DNA from: Bacteroidia bacterium
GTDB lineage: Bacteria > Bacteroidota > Bacteroidia > Bacteroidales > Rikenellaceae
Length of the DNA stretch: 7,003 nt
NCBI GenBank assembly: GCA_025999315.1
Contig: BNXD01000067.1
Span: forward strand, 1-7,003
Reading direction: 5' to 3'
The notes beneath the pieces are model-generated. The model ran no database searches and was not told the origin of the DNA. It worked only from the letters and a program-made list of their open reading frames with translations. Position 1 is the stretch's first letter, and each line of letters begins with the position of its first letter. Shown here one piece after another: positions 6,001-7,003 of the stretch. Made by a program: the position numbers and the translations under genes.

Positions 6001-6765
6001 ATGCTTGCAAAATCGGACATATCGTTGATCCGTTCGCTGGGCGACAAGCGTGTCCGGGACGAGCGGGGTTTGTTTGTCGTCGAGGGACGCAAGATGGTTT
6101 TGGAGGCCCTCGAGTCGCCTTCGGGGGTGGAGAGGCTTTTTGTGGCGGCCCGGGCGCAGGGAGATGTCGAGGAGTCATGCAGGGCGGCAGGGCTGTCCGA
6201 CGGGCAGATCACTGTGGTGAACGACAAGGAGATGGAGCGCATAAGCCTGCTGAAGAGCCCCTCCGGCATGCTTGCTCTGACGCCGCTCGCAAGGCCTGCC
6301 CTGCCCCGGACGGAGGATGGGAACCTGATCCTCGTTCTGGACGATGTGCAGGATCCGGGCAATGTGGGGACGATCGTACGTCTGGCCGACTGGTTCGGCA
6401 TCGGGGATGTGGTGTGCTCGCCAGCCACGGCCGACTGTTACGCACCGAAGGTCGTGCAGGCTACGATGGGGGCGATATTTCGTGTCAGGGTGCACTACAC
6501 TCCGCTGGCGGGGTTTCTGCAAGGCTGCAAGGTTCCGATCTTCGGCACATTTGCCAGGGGCGAGAACATCTATCAGGCGCAACTGCCCCCCGGCGGCATC
6601 GTCGTGATGGGCAACGAGGGACGGGGCATAAGCGCCGGGGTCGAGACGCTGCTCACCCGCCGGTTGGCCATACCGCCGTTCCCCGCCTCGCGCCGGGGCA
6701 GCGAATCGCTCAACGTGGCCATCGCCACCGCTGTGGTATGCTCCGAATTTCGCCGGCGGCGGTAG
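6001..6765 (+). CDS. SpoU/TrmH-family RNA 2'-O-ribose methyltransferase
   Basis: 254 residues, typical for this family. Residues about 5-95 form the L30-like RNA substrate-binding domain, with RDERGLFVVEGRKMVLEAL at 19-37. Residues from about 108 form the knotted SPOUT catalytic domain. Motif 1 is LDDVQDPGNVGTIVR at 113-127 (Asn121 and Arg127), motif 2 is VVMGNEGRGIS at 201-211 (Glu206), and motif 3 is SESLNVAIATAV at 234-245 (Ser236 and Asn238). These are the S-adenosylmethionine site and catalytic residues of 2'-O-ribose methylation of rRNA or tRNA. The exact target base cannot be told from sequence; many relatives are labelled simply RNA methyltransferase or RlmB-like. The start lies 6 bases after the nucleotidase stop, with aaagag just upstream, so the two genes are almost certainly co-transcribed. 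The role link to the nucleotidase is not obvious. Confidence 0.93.
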   Translation: MLAKSDISLIRSLGDKRVRDERGLFVVEGRKMVLEALESPSGVERLFVAARAQGDVEESCRAAGLSDGQITVVNDKEMERISLLKSPSGMLALTPLARPALPRTEDGNLILVLDDVQDPGNVGTIVRLADWFGIGDVVCSPATADCYAPKVVQATMGAIFRVRVHYTPLAGFLQGCKVPIFGTFARGENIYQAQLPPGGIVVMGNEGRGISAGVETLLTRRLAIPPFPASRRGSESLNVAIATAVVCSEFRRRR

Positions 6766-6783
6766 AAAAATTATGTATGGCTC

Positions 6784-6812
6784 TTTGTTTTTAAAATTTA
6801 TTCATACCTTTG
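6784..6812 (+). promoter_or_regulatory. Strong Bacteroidota-type promoter
   Basis: A TTTG element (6784-6787), a 17-base spacer and TACCTTTG (6805-6812) match the Bacteroidota housekeeping promoter consensus TTTG-N17 to 19-TAnnTTTG at every defined position. The spacer is AT-rich. Transcription should begin near 6817-6821, giving a leader of about 65 bases for the gene at 6884. It is the best-matched promoter in the window. Confidence 0.85.
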
Positions 6813-6820
6813 CACTCCAT

Positions 6821-6834
6821 TACCCGCACGGGTA
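6821..6834 (+). promoter_or_regulatory. Hairpin at the predicted 5' end of the last transcript
   Basis: The arm taccc (6821-6825) is an exact reverse complement of gggta (6830-6834) around the loop gcac. It sits within a few bases of the predicted transcription start, so the mRNA would begin with a small stem-loop, a placement that can protect transcripts from 5' decay. The rest of the leader is A-rich and unstructured, which suits efficient translation in Bacteroidota. The role is inferred from position only. Confidence 0.45.
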
Positions 6835-6883
6835 TTTATAGATAAAGTCCAACCATTTAGCTTAAAGAACACCAACCAAAACA

Positions 6884-7003
6884 ATGTCAACGACCAAACC
6901 CGCCATCGCAGAGGAGCTCCAGGCCACAGAGGCCACAATCCCTGCCCAGAACATCGAAACCACCGAAACCGTTGCCGCAGAGGCCGCACCGGAGGCCGTA
7001 ACA
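6884..7003 (+). CDS. Unidentified protein, N-terminal part only (runs off the window)
   Basis: The first 40 codons of an open frame that continues past the right edge. ATG 6884 follows a well-formed promoter and an A-rich leader (aaccaaaacaatg), typical of highly expressed Bacteroidota genes. The visible peptide begins MSTTKPAIAEELQATEAT and is rich in Ala, Glu and Thr, acidic, and without a signal peptide or membrane segment, so the product is probably cytosolic with a flexible N-terminal tail. Such tails occur in Bacteroidota on DUF349 proteins, ribosomal protein S1 and some translation factors. Nothing visible allows a choice, so no function is assigned. Confidence 0.7.
   Translation, partial: MSTTKPAIAEELQATEATIPAQNIETTETVAAEAAPEAVT

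Noticed and set aside
6741..6783. Intrinsic terminator after the RNA methyltransferase gene
   Set aside because: A cgccggcg palindrome lies inside the coding end, but no separate stem followed by a T-tract is present before the next promoter.

Overview
The window looks like chromosomal DNA of a G+C-rich member of the Bacteroidota, most likely a Bacteroidales genome of the Alistipes/Rikenellaceae type. The reasons are Bacteroidota-type promoters (TTTG, about 17 bases, TAnnTTTG), very weak or absent Shine-Dalgarno sites, and proteins that resemble Bacteroidales families, including a two-ACT-domain protein close to Bacteroides thetaiotaomicron BT0572 and a TGS/ThrRS-like nucleoside kinase. The genus is an inference from composition and style, not from a marker gene.

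Layout. Bases 1 to about 690 hold no credible gene. This is a G+C-rich, hairpin-dense stretch with several perfect inverted repeats and looks like a structured intergenic repeat. Then comes a tight plus-strand cluster with 15-base gaps: an ACT-domain protein (695-1099), dCMP deaminase (1115-1561) and GTP cyclohydrolase I (1577-2182). Convergent with it on the minus strand are a flavin reductase-like protein (2203-2703) and, upstream of that, a nucleoside (uridine-type) kinase with TGS and ThrRS-like N-terminal domains (2766-4437). The kinase reading frame is broken once, at a run of seven A residues in the coding strand (4059-4065). Removing one A would restore a protein of about 556 residues.

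The kinase start faces a divergent promoter region (about 4438-4542) with two back-to-back TAnnTTTG boxes. On the plus strand follow a 5'-nucleotidase lipoprotein (4543-5994) and, 6 bases later, a SpoU/TrmH-family RNA 2'-O-ribose methyltransferase (6001-6765). A clear promoter (6784-6812) then drives a gene that runs off the window (from 6884). Only its acidic, Ala/Glu/Thr-rich N terminus is visible.

How the genes fit together. Most of the window concerns nucleotides and pterins. The exported 5'-nucleotidase would release nucleosides outside the cytoplasm, and the divergently transcribed kinase would rephosphorylate nucleosides inside. dCMP deaminase supplies dUMP for thymidylate synthesis, and GTP cyclohydrolase I makes the first pterin intermediate of folate, the cofactor that thymidylate synthesis uses. 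These are ordinary housekeeping functions. No defence system, CRISPR array, tRNA, rRNA or insertion sequence was seen. The points most worth checking are the kinase frameshift and the hairpin-rich region at the left end.
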